From CALBPI01 sp039700805 (GTDB lineage Bacteria > Pseudomonadota > Gammaproteobacteria > Steroidobacterales > Woeseiaceae), in NCBI GenBank assembly GCA_039700805.1, contig JBCAZE010000089.1, positions 1 to 13,086 on the forward strand: DNA of 13,086 bases. The letters run 5' to 3'. A program made the position numbers and the translations under genes. Below, one piece after another: positions 1 to 7,522 of the stretch (within the stretch, counting starts at the first letter, position 1; the number at the start of each line of letters is the position of its first letter). The notes under the pieces were generated by a model. It was not told the origin of the DNA, ran no database searches, and worked only from the letters and a program-made list of their open reading frames with translations.

Positions 1-1546
1 TGCGGATACGGAAGCGTTTGAGTTTCAGCAGATCTATGGCCTTGAGGTCGCCGTCATACCGACGCATCGGCCCATGGTCCGAGACGACCGTCCCGATCTT
101 GTTTTCTTAACCCAACAAGACAAATTTGAGGCAATCATCGAAGACATTACCGAGTGTCGAGAGGGCAAGCAGCCCGTGCTTGTTGGTACGACGTCGATCG
201 AGATGTCGGAGTTGTTGTCTGCCGCGCTCAAGAAGAAAAGCATCAAACACGAAGTCTTGAATGCCAAGCAGCACGAGCGCGAGGCTCGAATCGTTGAAGA
301 AGCAGGGCGCCCAGGTGCGATAACCATCGCGACCAACATGGCGGGGCGCGGTACGGACATTGTCCTTGGCGGTAGTCTCGATGCTGAGCTGACCGCGCTC
401 GGTGAAGAAGCGCCAGACAGCGAGCGCGAAGCGCTCAAAGCGGATTGGCAAAAACGCCATGAAGCCGTACTTGCTGCCGGTGGCTTACATATCATTGGAA
501 CAGAGCGTCACGAGTCACGACGCATCGACAATCAGCTGCGCGGTCGGTCCGGTCGACAAGGCGATCCCGGTTCGAGCCGATTCTATCTGTCGATGGAAGA
601 CAATCTGATGCGGATTTTCGGTGATCCGGATCGCACTAAGGCACTGCTCCAGCGGGTTGGCATGAAGCCGGGCGAGGCGATTGAGAGTAGTCTTTTGACA
701 CGCCAAATTGAAAAAGCCCAACGTAAGGTCGAAGCGCATAACTTCGATATGCGTAAGCAATTGCTTGAGTACGATGACGTCGCCAACGAGCAGCGTAAAG
801 TCGTTTATCACCAGCGGACCGAATTGATGAGCGCCGACGATGTCGCAGACTCTGTCGCTGCTATTCGTGATGAGGTGGTCGAAGGTCTTGTGGGCGATTA
901 CTTCCCGCCCGGCAGCATCGAAGAGCAGTGGGATCCTCAGGGGCTTTCTCAGGCACTTGAGACGGATTTTGGAGTCCGGATGGACATCGCCGGGTTGCTT
1001 GCCGCGGACAGTAAGCTGACGTCCGAGGGAATTTTGGAGAAGGTCGGCGAGGCATTACGTCAGGCGTACCTTTTGAAAGAGAAAAACATCGGTTCAGAGA
1101 CAATGCGCCAGCTGGAAAAAGCCGTCATGCTCCAGCAACTCGACTTGGACTGGAAAGAGCATCTCGCAGCGCTCGACTATCTGCGTCAGGGAATTGGTCT
1201 TCGTAGCTATGGCCAAAAGAATCCGAAGCAGGAGTACAAACGCGAAGCCTTCGAGATGTTTGGATCGATGCTCGATTCAGTCAAACGCGAGACCATCACC
1301 AAGCTTGCGCGGATTCGTATTCGAAGCGAAGAAGAAATCGCGGCGATGGAAGAGCAGCGTCGCGCTGCCGAGGCTTTGAAGTTTCAGCATGCGGACGCGC
1401 CCAGTTTAGGCGGAGATGCTCCCGCGCCAGCGCAACCCCAAGCAGCGGAAACGTTTAAGCGGGAACAGCCGAAGGTGGGTCGCAATCAACCCTGCCCATG
1501 CGGATCCGGCAAGAAGTATAAGCACTGCCACGGATCGTTAGGCTGA
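1..1546 (+). CDS. secA: Protein translocase ATPase SecA (3' part, 5' end outside window)
   Basis: SecA is the ATP-driven motor that pushes preproteins through the SecYEG channel. The reading frame is open from base 2 and ends at TGA 1544-1546, giving about 514 codons, the C-terminal half or slightly more of a protein usually near 900 residues. Visible family blocks are ADTEAFEFQQIYGL at the left edge, the second helicase domain with TIATNMAGRGTDIVLGG (around bases 320-370) and GRSGRQGDPG (542-571), then the helical scaffold and wing region. The C-terminus carries the zinc-binding, SecB-contacting tail CPCGSGKKYKHCH, with the Cys-x-Cys-x8-Cys-His spacing intact (from base 1493). The ATG at 74 is internal, because the upstream codons continue the SecA sequence. 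mutT follows 8 bases after the stop, an order also known from E. coli. Identification is very secure; only the N-terminal motor half is missing, because of the window edge. Confidence 0.98.
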   Translation, partial: ADTEAFEFQQIYGLEVAVIPTHRPMVRDDRPDLVFLTQQDKFEAIIEDITECREGKQPVLVGTTSIEMSELLSAALKKKSIKHEVLNAKQHEREARIVEEAGRPGAITIATNMAGRGTDIVLGGSLDAELTALGEEAPDSEREALKADWQKRHEAVLAAGGLHIIGTERHESRRIDNQLRGRSGRQGDPGSSRFYLSMEDNLMRIFGDPDRTKALLQRVGMKPGEAIESSLLTRQIEKAQRKVEAHNFDMRKQLLEYDDVANEQRKVVYHQRTELMSADDVADSVAAIRDEVVEGLVGDYFPPGSIEEQWDPQGLSQALETDFGVRMDIAGLLAADSKLTSEGILEKVGEALRQAYLLKEKNIGSETMRQLEKAVMLQQLDLDWKEHLAALDYLRQGIGLRSYGQKNPKQEYKREAFEMFGSMLDSVKRETITKLARIRIRSEEEIAAMEEQRRAAEALKFQHADAPSLGGDAPAPAQPQAAETFKREQPKVGRNQPCPCGSGKKYKHCHGSLG

Positions 1547-1554
1547 TCATCCAC

Positions 1555-1968
1555 GTGCCCGAGACCAAAGTGATTCGTGTCTCCGCGGGCATACTTATCG
1601 ATGATCAGCGGCGTTTTTTGATTGCTGAGCGATCCGCCAGTGTTCATGGCCCTGGCTTTTGGGAGTTTCCCGGCGGGAAAATTGAATCCCGTGAAACACC
1701 GATAGCTGCATTGCGTCGCGAGCTCAATGAAGAGTTGGGCATCACCATTGCGGACGCGAAGCCTGCGTTGCAAAAGCAACACACCTACAAGGAACGCACG
1801 GTTGAGCTTTACTTTTTTGTCGTTGACGATTGGGACGGTGCGCCGATCGGTGTTGAGGGGCAGCCGCTCAAATGGTGTGATATCGACGCGTTAGATGCCG
1901 CAAACTTGTTGCCGGCAAATCGTGAAGTGGTGGCGTGGTTGCGCGAAGAGTTTCTAGCAGATGCCTAG
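1555..1968 (+). CDS. mutT: 8-oxo-dGTP diphosphatase MutT (Nudix hydrolase)
   Basis: MutT hydrolyses 8-oxo-dGTP to the monophosphate so that oxidised guanine is not incorporated opposite adenine. The 137-residue protein is the normal size for a single Nudix domain. The Nudix box is complete at residues 41-63: Gly41, five residues, Glu47, seven residues, then Arg55-Glu56, Glu59-Glu60 and Gly62; these glutamates bind the metal. The preceding FWEFPGGK segment is typical of MutT proper. The start is GTG at 1555, 8 bases after the secA stop. No clear Shine-Dalgarno sequence is visible, which fits translational coupling to secA. The neighbouring secA supports MutT over other Nudix enzymes. The last 15 coding bases overlap the end of zapD on the other strand. 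The C-terminus has no extra domain; some relatives carry a fused thiamine-phosphate synthase-like domain. Confidence 0.93.
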   Translation: MPETKVIRVSAGILIDDQRRFLIAERSASVHGPGFWEFPGGKIESRETPIAALRRELNEELGITIADAKPALQKQHTYKERTVELYFFVVDDWDGAPIGVEGQPLKWCDIDALDAANLLPANREVVAWLREEFLADA

Positions 1969-2757
1969 CTGAAACGGCACGTCTTGATCGGTTTGGACGG
2001 GCCTTGCATCGACGGTATCCCAGCGAAGAAAACGAATGGTAAAGCGCTGCGGGCTACCACTAATTTCAGGGAATAGTTCGCGCTGGTCTTTCAGTGTCAC
2101 TCTCAACATTCGGCAATTCGATTCTCGACTGAGTGAGTGCGGAAAAATGCCGGCTTGCGCCACACAATCACTCGATTGACCGCTTTGCCGAATCAACCAC
2201 ATCACTTCCGTCACGGCGCTACAGAGTGGTTGTAGTTCTTTTAGCCAAGCGCTCATGTCTTGTTTTCGGTCATCGTAATCTCTGCGCAGCCAATGACTGA
2301 ACAGTGGCAAATCGAATTCACAGGTCCCACCGGGGATTGCGCTTCGATGTTTGATCGCGCTTAGAAATTCTGAGTCTTTGATGGTCTGCAGGTAATGCGG
2401 CCCGATGCTATTAACCGCTTCACGGTGTCCACCCAAAACCTCGATCACCGACATCAATCGAGAAGTATCAACGCCAGGACTATTCAGAAAGCACTGCAAC
2501 TGCTCAGACTGTTTTTCGATTTCCTTGAGGACTTCGCTGCGAACGTCACCCCGCGCGAGAATAGCGCCGATCTCAAGAATGGAGTCGATCGTCTGTCGTG
2601 TATCCAGTTCGTCTTGTCGGCCGAAATGGTAGTTGGTTTTTCGGTAGAGGAATTCGAGACGCAGAAACGTTCTCATCCGCTCGTTCAGCGGCTGCTCGTA
2701 AGTGCTCTCCGCGGGAGCTTGGCCCGCATCAACCGCATTTTCAACAACATAGGCCAT
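1954..2757 (-). CDS. zapD: Cell division protein ZapD (Z-ring associated, YacF family)
   Basis: ZapD is a cytoplasmic protein that binds the C-terminus of FtsZ and bundles its filaments during Z-ring assembly. The 267-residue product matches the family along its length: the N-terminal QPLNERMRTFLRLEFL block, the central PGVDTSR block, then SIPGG-like and FDLP segments (here AIPGGTCEFDLPLFSHWL), and the C-terminal PEISG...FTIRFLRWDT block. It is an all-helix plus beta-domain protein with no enzymatic motif expected. The E. coli protein is about 20 residues shorter at the N-terminus. The ATG at 2757 is the only ATG upstream of the conserved block, but I see no good ribosome binding site, so the start is less certain than the identity. 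It is the last gene of the minus-strand series, 80 bases after coaE, and its 3' end overlaps mutT. The coaE-zapD pairing is common in gammaproteobacteria. Confidence 0.93.
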   Translation of the reverse strand: MAYVVENAVDAGQAPAESTYEQPLNERMRTFLRLEFLYRKTNYHFGRQDELDTRQTIDSILEIGAILARGDVRSEVLKEIEKQSEQLQCFLNSPGVDTSRLMSVIEVLGGHREAVNSIGPHYLQTIKDSEFLSAIKHRSAIPGGTCEFDLPLFSHWLRRDYDDRKQDMSAWLKELQPLCSAVTEVMWLIRQSGQSSDCVAQAGIFPHSLSRESNCRMLRVTLKDQRELFPEISGSPQRFTIRFLRWDTVDARPVQTDQDVPFQLGIC

Positions 2758-2837
2758 AGAGCCGATACTTTGGCTGATATCCCGTCTATTCTGCGCCTTG
2801 CCGAACTGATGCGCAAATCAGCGGGGTTTTGGGGTGT

Positions 2838-3425
2838 TTACAGAATGCGACAGTAGAACGTGTGTAGTCGCTCAACCGCCGCTTGTAGCTCCTCGAGTGA
2901 TGCCTCGTTGACGATCACATCATCTGCTAGCGCCAGTCGAGTCTCGCGATCGGCCTGAGCGGCAATAATTCGTTGTGCTGCGATTAGATCGTCACCATCT
3001 CGGGCCTGGATCCGCAAGAGCTGGGTTGCTTCGCTACAGTCGACCGTAACGATTCGATCCATCGCTTTCGCGAGCGGTGATCCGACCAATAATGGCACGA
3101 CGAATATGACATAATGCCCGGTCGCATCTTGATAGTCTTGCCAGCACCGCGATTGAATTCGAGGGTGTGTGATTTGTTCAAGGCGCTGACGCGCGTCTGG
3201 GTCGTTAAACACAACCTGCCTGAGTGCCGCGCGATCTAGTTCGCCTTGGTCGTTGAGCATTTGCTGCCCGAAACGCTCGACGATCTCGTTAAGACCTTCC
3301 GTGCCTGTAGCCACGACATCACGCGCGATCACATCCGTATCAATGATGCTCGCGCCGAGTTTGCCAAAGTGGTCTGAGGCTTGGGTTTTTCCAGAAGCGA
3401 TACCGCCGGTGAGGCCGATTCGCAT
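2838..3425 (-). CDS. coaE: Dephospho-CoA kinase CoaE
   Basis: CoaE catalyses the last step of coenzyme A synthesis, ATP-dependent phosphorylation of the 3'-hydroxyl of dephospho-CoA. Starting at the ATG at 3425 the protein has 195 residues, normal for the family, and begins MRIGLTGGIASGKT, with the P-loop GGIASGKT at residues 7-14. Other family blocks are IIDTDVIARDV, the ITHPRI segment, VPLL, and ADDVIVNE near the C-terminus. An in-frame ATG at 3437 would add four residues (MQGL). I prefer 3425 because an AGGA lies just upstream (short spacing) and the family begins there; 3437 has no such element. The segment usually reading VPLLxE reads VPLLVG here, so a commonly conserved glutamate is glycine. 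The gene starts 21 bases after the pilD stop and is probably cotranscribed with it. pilD-coaE-zapD is a frequent arrangement. Confidence 0.95.
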   Translation of the reverse strand: MRIGLTGGIASGKTQASDHFGKLGASIIDTDVIARDVVATGTEGLNEIVERFGQQMLNDQGELDRAALRQVVFNDPDARQRLEQITHPRIQSRCWQDYQDATGHYVIFVVPLLVGSPLAKAMDRIVTVDCSEATQLLRIQARDGDDLIAAQRIIAAQADRETRLALADDVIVNEASLEELQAAVERLHTFYCRIL

Positions 3426-3446
3426 AAGTCCTTGCATCGCTGTCGC

Positions 3447-4352
3447 TTAGTTTAGGCCGCTGAAAGAAAGATAGGCGTTGATCAAGTCATCACCATACAA
3501 CATAGCGATAAAACCCGCAGCTGCGAGCCATGGGCCGAACGGCATTGGTTGACCTTGCTTTTGTTTGGAAAGCGCAATCATGGCAACGCCGTAAACCGCG
3601 CCAACAACTGCAGACAACATAACGATGAGTGGCAATTTTTGCCAACCGAGAAATGCACCGAGCGCGGCAAGCAGCTTGAAGTCGCCGTAGCCCATGCCTT
3701 CTTTTCCAGTGACAATCTTGAACAACTGAAAGACCGACCACAACGATAGGTAACCTGCTATCGCGCCAATGATTGCGGTTCTTGGGTCAACGAAGAGCGT
3801 GGTGGCGTCCGGTTGCGGGAACAAGCTGACAACTAAGCCTGCCCAAACCAAAGGTAGCGTGATGTTATCTGGCAGAAGTTGTGTATCGATGTCGATACCT
3901 GACAGTGCGACGAGTGTCCATGTCAGCCCAACACCGACCAGTGTTTCGTATCCAATACCGAATCGCAGCGCGACGAGTAATGACAATAGGGCAGTCGACA
4001 ACTCGACGAGCGGGTAACGAATGCTGATGCGTGCCTGACAATTCGAGCATTTGCCGCGAAGGAACAGCCACGAGATCACCGGGATGTTTTCGTACCAACG
4101 AATCTGATGGCCGCAATGCGGGCAAGCAGAGCGCGGTTTGGAGAGGTTGAATGTCTCTTTTTGCTCTGATTTGGTCTCGAGCGATTCGCCCGATTTTTCT
4201 GCGGCAAGCTCAGCGAGCTGCTCATCCCACGCCATTTCCATCATCTTTGGAAGACGGTAGATGACGACATTCAGAAAACTGCCAACAAGCAAGCTGAATG
4301 CGAACACCATGACATAAAACAGCCATGGGGCTTGTGCGAAGTACGCTGCCAC
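3447..4352 (-). CDS. pilD: Type IV prepilin peptidase / N-methyltransferase PilD
   Basis: PilD is the inner-membrane aspartic peptidase (family A24) that removes the short leader of type IV prepilins after glycine and methylates the new N-terminal phenylalanine. The 301-residue protein opens with a membrane segment containing LLVGSFLNVVIYRLPK (around 21-36). Next comes a cytoplasmic loop with two CxxC pairs (Cys77/80 and Cys102/105, 21 residues apart) that bind zinc in this family. Several more membrane segments follow. Catalytic aspartates lie in GIDIDTQLLPD (Asp153/155) and in the GxGD motif GYGD (Asp224). The start is GTG at 4352-4350 with no obvious Shine-Dalgarno sequence; its length ahead of the first membrane segment matches relatives. 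A 6-bp inverted repeat overlaps this start codon (listed separately). It lies between pilC and coaE, and its substrates are the two pilins encoded upstream. Confidence 0.96.
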   Translation of the reverse strand: MAAYFAQAPWLFYVMVFAFSLLVGSFLNVVIYRLPKMMEMAWDEQLAELAAEKSGESLETKSEQKETFNLSKPRSACPHCGHQIRWYENIPVISWLFLRGKCSNCQARISIRYPLVELSTALLSLLVALRFGIGYETLVGVGLTWTLVALSGIDIDTQLLPDNITLPLVWAGLVVSLFPQPDATTLFVDPRTAIIGAIAGYLSLWSVFQLFKIVTGKEGMGYGDFKLLAALGAFLGWQKLPLIVMLSAVVGAVYGVAMIALSKQKQGQPMPFGPWLAAAGFIAMLYGDDLINAYLSFSGLN

Positions 4353-4369
4353 TGATCGAGGTTATCAGT
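4351..4369 (-). other. Inverted repeat overlapping the pilD start codon
   Basis: On the minus strand ACTGAT, a 7-base loop, and ATCAGT form a perfect 6-bp stem whose second arm ends inside the GTG start of pilD. If it folds in the mRNA it would partly cover the initiation region. The stem is short and A+U-containing, so its stability is modest. A role in translation control is inference only. Confidence 0.35.
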
Positions 4370-4395
4370 TCTGAATGAAAACGGAGCGTCGGCGC

Positions 4396-5607
4396 TTAGA
4401 CGACCGAGCCCATCTTGAAGATTGGCAGGTACATCGCGATCACGAGACCGCCGACCAAGACACCAAGAATAGCCATGATCATCGGTTCGATGAGGCTGGA
4501 CATGTTGTCTACTGCGTTGTCGACGTCTTCCTCGTAGAAGTCAGCGACCTTGCCGGACATTTCATCCAGCTGACCAGACTCCTCACCGACCGCAATCATC
4601 TGAATAACCATGTTCGGGAATAGGTCGGTGTTCTCCATCGCTGCCTGGAGACGTTGGCCTGTTGCGACTTCATCGCGCATCTCTAAAACTGCGTTTTCAT
4701 ACACGATGTTACCGGTCGCACCGGCCACCGAATCAAGCGCTTCAACGAGTGGTACACCCGCAGCGAACATCGTAGAGAGTGTGCGCGCATAGCGAGCGAT
4801 CGCTGACTTTTCAAGGATACCGCCAACGACGGGAATCTTGAGCGACATCCGATCCAGCGTCTCGCGCATCTTCTTCGACCGTTTTTTGAAGTAGAAGAAT
4901 GTGAAACCAATAAGTCCTGCCACGATGACGATGATGTAGCCCTTGGTTCGGACAAAGAGCGAGAGATCAACCACCATACGCGTAAACGCGGGGAGGTCTG
5001 CGCCAAAACCTGTAAACAGATCTTCGAACGCTGGAATCACGAAAATGAGCAGAATCACCGTCACGATGACAGCGACAACCAAAACCGCAATCGGATAGGT
5101 CAACGCTTTCTTGATTTTTTTCTTGATCGCTTCTGTTTTCTCTTTATACGTGGCGATCTTATCGAGCAGCGTCTCAAGCGCACCGGCTTGTTCGCCGGCC
5201 TCAACCAAGTTGACGAACAAATCATCGAAATGCAGCGGGTGCTTCGCTAGGGCTTCATGCAGAGAGCTACCGCCTTCAACACTTGCCTTGATGTCCATAA
5301 TCAGTTTTTGCATCGACTGATTTTCGTGGCCGGTTCCGACGATCTCAAATGCTTGTACCAGCGGGATACCTGCCGCCATCATTGTCGCGAGCTGTCTCGA
5401 GAAAATCGCGATGTCGCCTGCGGTGATCTTCTGGGTGCTCGAAAATAGCGTGCTTTGCTTGCGAATTCGATTCGGAACGACACCTTTGCGACGAAGGTCG
5501 GCGCGAACTTCCGCTTCGCTGGTCGCCATGACCTTGCCTTTGACTTTCTGGCCTTTGCGGTCGACGCCTTCCCAATTGAATGAAATTTCTTTTGCTGCGG
5601 TAGCCAT
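4396..5607 (-). CDS. pilC: Type IV pilus inner-membrane platform protein PilC
   Basis: PilC is the cytoplasmic-membrane platform (GspF family) on which the PilB and PilT ATPases act to add or remove pilin subunits. The protein has 403 residues, the usual length. It has two repeats of the T2SSF domain (roughly residues 65-190 and 268-393). Paired landmarks are FSRQLATMMAAGIPL (69-83) and YARTLSTMFAAGVPL (273-287), and VEAGEQAGALETLLDK (135-150) and VGEESGQLDEMSGKV (340-354). Hydrophobic stretches near 171-193, 223-240 and 374-396 are likely membrane helices. The start is ATG at 5607, with AGGA about 10 bases upstream. It lies 53 bases after pilB and 43 bases before pilD in the same orientation, so cotranscription is likely. 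It could only be confused with a type II secretion GspF; the adjacent pilA, pilB, pilD and pilRS settle it as PilC. Confidence 0.97.
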   Translation of the reverse strand: MATAAKEISFNWEGVDRKGQKVKGKVMATSEAEVRADLRRKGVVPNRIRKQSTLFSSTQKITAGDIAIFSRQLATMMAAGIPLVQAFEIVGTGHENQSMQKLIMDIKASVEGGSSLHEALAKHPLHFDDLFVNLVEAGEQAGALETLLDKIATYKEKTEAIKKKIKKALTYPIAVLVVAVIVTVILLIFVIPAFEDLFTGFGADLPAFTRMVVDLSLFVRTKGYIIVIVAGLIGFTFFYFKKRSKKMRETLDRMSLKIPVVGGILEKSAIARYARTLSTMFAAGVPLVEALDSVAGATGNIVYENAVLEMRDEVATGQRLQAAMENTDLFPNMVIQMIAVGEESGQLDEMSGKVADFYEEDVDNAVDNMSSLIEPMIMAILGVLVGGLVIAMYLPIFKMGSVV

Positions 5608-5629
5608 TTGTTGTGGTTCCTGCGAATGA

Positions 5630-5649
5630 GGCGCAACCTGTGTTGCGCC
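5630..5649 (-). other. Intercistronic hairpin between pilB and pilC
   Basis: On the minus strand GGCGCAA, a 6-base loop, and TTGCGCC form a perfect 7-bp G+C-rich stem in the 53-base pilB-pilC gap. No run of T follows, so it is not a standard intrinsic terminator. It could protect or delimit mRNA segments or act as a processing site. That role is inference. Confidence 0.5.
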
Positions 5650-5660
5650 GCTAACCTAAT

Positions 5661-7379
5661 CTAGTCAACGGTGACCCGGTTGATTTCCTCGAGTCCTGTC
5701 TTGCCATCGATCACTTTCTGCAGTGCGGCACGACGAAGGTCCCAGACACCTTCTTTCTCAGCGCACTCTGCGATTTGCATCGCGTTGCCGCCTTCCATGA
5801 TGATGCGACCCATGTCTTCACTGACTTCCATGACCTGGAAAATGCCGACTCGGCCCTTATAGCCTTCATTGCAACTCGCGCAGCCGACCGGTTTATAAAT
5901 CGTCAGATTGTTGTCGATTTGCGCTTCCGTGAAGCCTTCCTTCAAAAGCGCCTCTCGAGGGATCTCGACTGGTTCTTTACATTTTTCGCACAGGCGCCGG
6001 GCCAAGCGCTGCGCGATGATAAGGCTGACCGATGTTGCGATCGCGTAAGGCTTCACGCCCATGTCGACAAGACGTGTCAGTGTTTTTGGGGCGTCATTGG
6101 TGTGCAAAGTGGATAGCACCAAGTGACCGGTCTGCGCGGCCTTGATCGCGATCTCTGCAGTTTCAAGGTCACGGATCTCACCCACCATGATGACGTCTGG
6201 ATCCTGGCGAAGAAATGCTTTCAGGGCAGAGGCAAACGTCAGGCCTACTTTGGGGTTAACGTTGACCTGATTGATCCCTGGCAAGTTGATTTCCGATGGG
6301 TCTTCCGCAGTCGAAATGTTCCGGTCGGCCGTATTGAGAATGTTCAAGCCTGTATACAGCGAAACCGTCTTACCACTACCCGTAGGGCCTGTCACCAGAA
6401 TCATGCCGTAGGGTTTGGCTAGGTGTTTTTGATACAGCGCTTTTTGTTGCTCTTCGTAACCGAGCGCATCGATGCCGAGCTTAGCGCTGCTCGGATCCAA
6501 AATACGCAGCACGATTTTCTCGCCAAACAAGGTCGGGCAAGTGTTAACCCGAAAATCAATTGCTCGATTCTTTGACAGCCGCATTTTGATCCGGCCATCT
6601 TGTGGCACCCGGCGTTCTGCGATGTCGAGTCGCGACATGACTTTTAGTCGTGCCGATACTTTGCCCGCGAGCGCCGCGGGTGGTTGCGCAATCTCTTGCA
6701 ATACGCCGTCTAGCCGCGTTCTGACGCGGAAGTACTTTTCGTAGGGTTCGAAGTGAATATCCGACGCGCCGCGTTTGATCGCATCGAGTAAGACTTTGTT
6801 GACGAAGCGAACAACCGGTGCGTCGTCGACATCATCTTTGGTGACGTCATCGTCTTCGATTTCGCCACTGCTGACATCGAGGTTCTCGAGATCGAAGTCA
6901 TCGTCATCGAAGGAGGACATCGATGTATCGATCGCTTCCAGTGTCTTCGCGACTTTCTCAGCTAACTTGTCTTGTTCGACGACAACGGTGTCGACGCGTA
7001 ATCGAGACTGAAACTGAATTTCATCAATGGCTGCGAGGTTCGTTGGATCTGCGATCGCAATGAACAAACGCTTGCCACGAAGTGAAAGCGGCAACACGCC
7101 ATGCTTGCTAATGAGTTTCTGGTCTACAGCGCGGATAACGTCGAGATCGACCTCTATCGCATCGAGGTCGAGCAGCGGGACACCAAATTCATGCGCCGCG
7201 GCAACGGCGATCGATCTCGGTTCCGCTAAAGAATTTTCAACGACATAGGTGACGAGAGGCTGCTTTTTCTTCCGCGCCGCTTCCAAAGCTTCCTGTACCG
7301 CGGTCTCGGCAATAATGCCGTCCTGAACCAGGCGGCGGGGCAAGCCGGATAACGTGTTTTGTGTTGCGGGTGCTGCCAT
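5661..7379 (-). CDS. pilB: Type IV pilus extension ATPase PilB
   Basis: PilB is the hexameric cytoplasmic ATPase that powers pilus extension by driving pilin addition at PilC. From the ATG at 7379 the protein has 572 residues, close to the usual size of about 565-570, and begins with the typical short segment before LSGLPRRLVQDGII. An N-terminal MshEN-type domain (about 50-145) is followed by an acidic linker (16 of 29 residues Asp or Glu, 158-186) and the motor domain. Walker A is GPTGSGKT (331-338). The Asp box is STAEDPSEINLPG (356-368), Walker B is DPDVIMVGEIRD (393-404), and the His box is TGHLVLSTLHTND (417-429). Two CxxC pairs (464/467 and 500/503) fit the zinc site of the family. The Asp box reads DPSEIN where DPVEIN is more usual. 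The frame is open further upstream to a TTG at 7535 inside pilA2, which I reject as the start. A 143-base leader separates it from pilA2. Confidence 0.96.
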   Translation of the reverse strand: MAAPATQNTLSGLPRRLVQDGIIAETAVQEALEAARKKKQPLVTYVVENSLAEPRSIAVAAAHEFGVPLLDLDAIEVDLDVIRAVDQKLISKHGVLPLSLRGKRLFIAIADPTNLAAIDEIQFQSRLRVDTVVVEQDKLAEKVAKTLEAIDTSMSSFDDDDFDLENLDVSSGEIEDDDVTKDDVDDAPVVRFVNKVLLDAIKRGASDIHFEPYEKYFRVRTRLDGVLQEIAQPPAALAGKVSARLKVMSRLDIAERRVPQDGRIKMRLSKNRAIDFRVNTCPTLFGEKIVLRILDPSSAKLGIDALGYEEQQKALYQKHLAKPYGMILVTGPTGSGKTVSLYTGLNILNTADRNISTAEDPSEINLPGINQVNVNPKVGLTFASALKAFLRQDPDVIMVGEIRDLETAEIAIKAAQTGHLVLSTLHTNDAPKTLTRLVDMGVKPYAIATSVSLIIAQRLARRLCEKCKEPVEIPREALLKEGFTEAQIDNNLTIYKPVGCASCNEGYKGRVGIFQVMEVSEDMGRIIMEGGNAMQIAECAEKEGVWDLRRAALQKVIDGKTGLEEINRVTVD

Positions 7380-7422
7380 GGGCAAACTCAGTCCTGACGC
7401 CGGAATATGTATAACGTCTAGT

Positions 7423-7456
7423 CTCTCTGATCGCTGCGATCGTATCAACCAGAGAG
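7423..7456 (-). other. Hairpin in the leader of pilB
   Basis: On the minus strand CTCTCTG and CAGAGAG form a perfect 7-bp outer stem enclosing 20 bases, which contain a smaller inverted repeat (ATCG, loop CAG, CGAT). It lies 44 bases upstream of the pilB ATG in the 143-base pilA2-pilB gap. There is no T-run, so it is not a simple terminator. It is a candidate leader structure; function is unknown. Confidence 0.45.
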
Positions 7457-7495
7457 TGTGTGCCCCGTCACAAAATGCTGCTTTATCGGCTGAAA

Positions 7496-7512
7496 GTGTG
7501 CGCTGTGCACAC
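7496..7512 (-). terminator. Possible weak terminator or hairpin after pilA2
   Basis: On the minus strand GTGTGC, loop ACAGC, and GCACAC form a perfect 6-bp stem 10 bases after the pilA2 stop, followed by only TTT before C and A. The poor T-tract suggests at most partial termination, which would allow read-through into pilB. Confidence 0.3.
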
Positions 7513-7522
7513 TGGGCGGCCC

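Noticed and set aside
34..495. Minus-strand open frames opposite secA
   Set aside because: They are antisense to conserved SecA motifs and have Ser/Arg-rich translations without family resemblance.
2806..2821. CTGAT/ATCAG stem in the coaE-zapD gap as a terminator
   Set aside because: Only five A+T-rich pairs and no T-tract; not distinguishable from chance.
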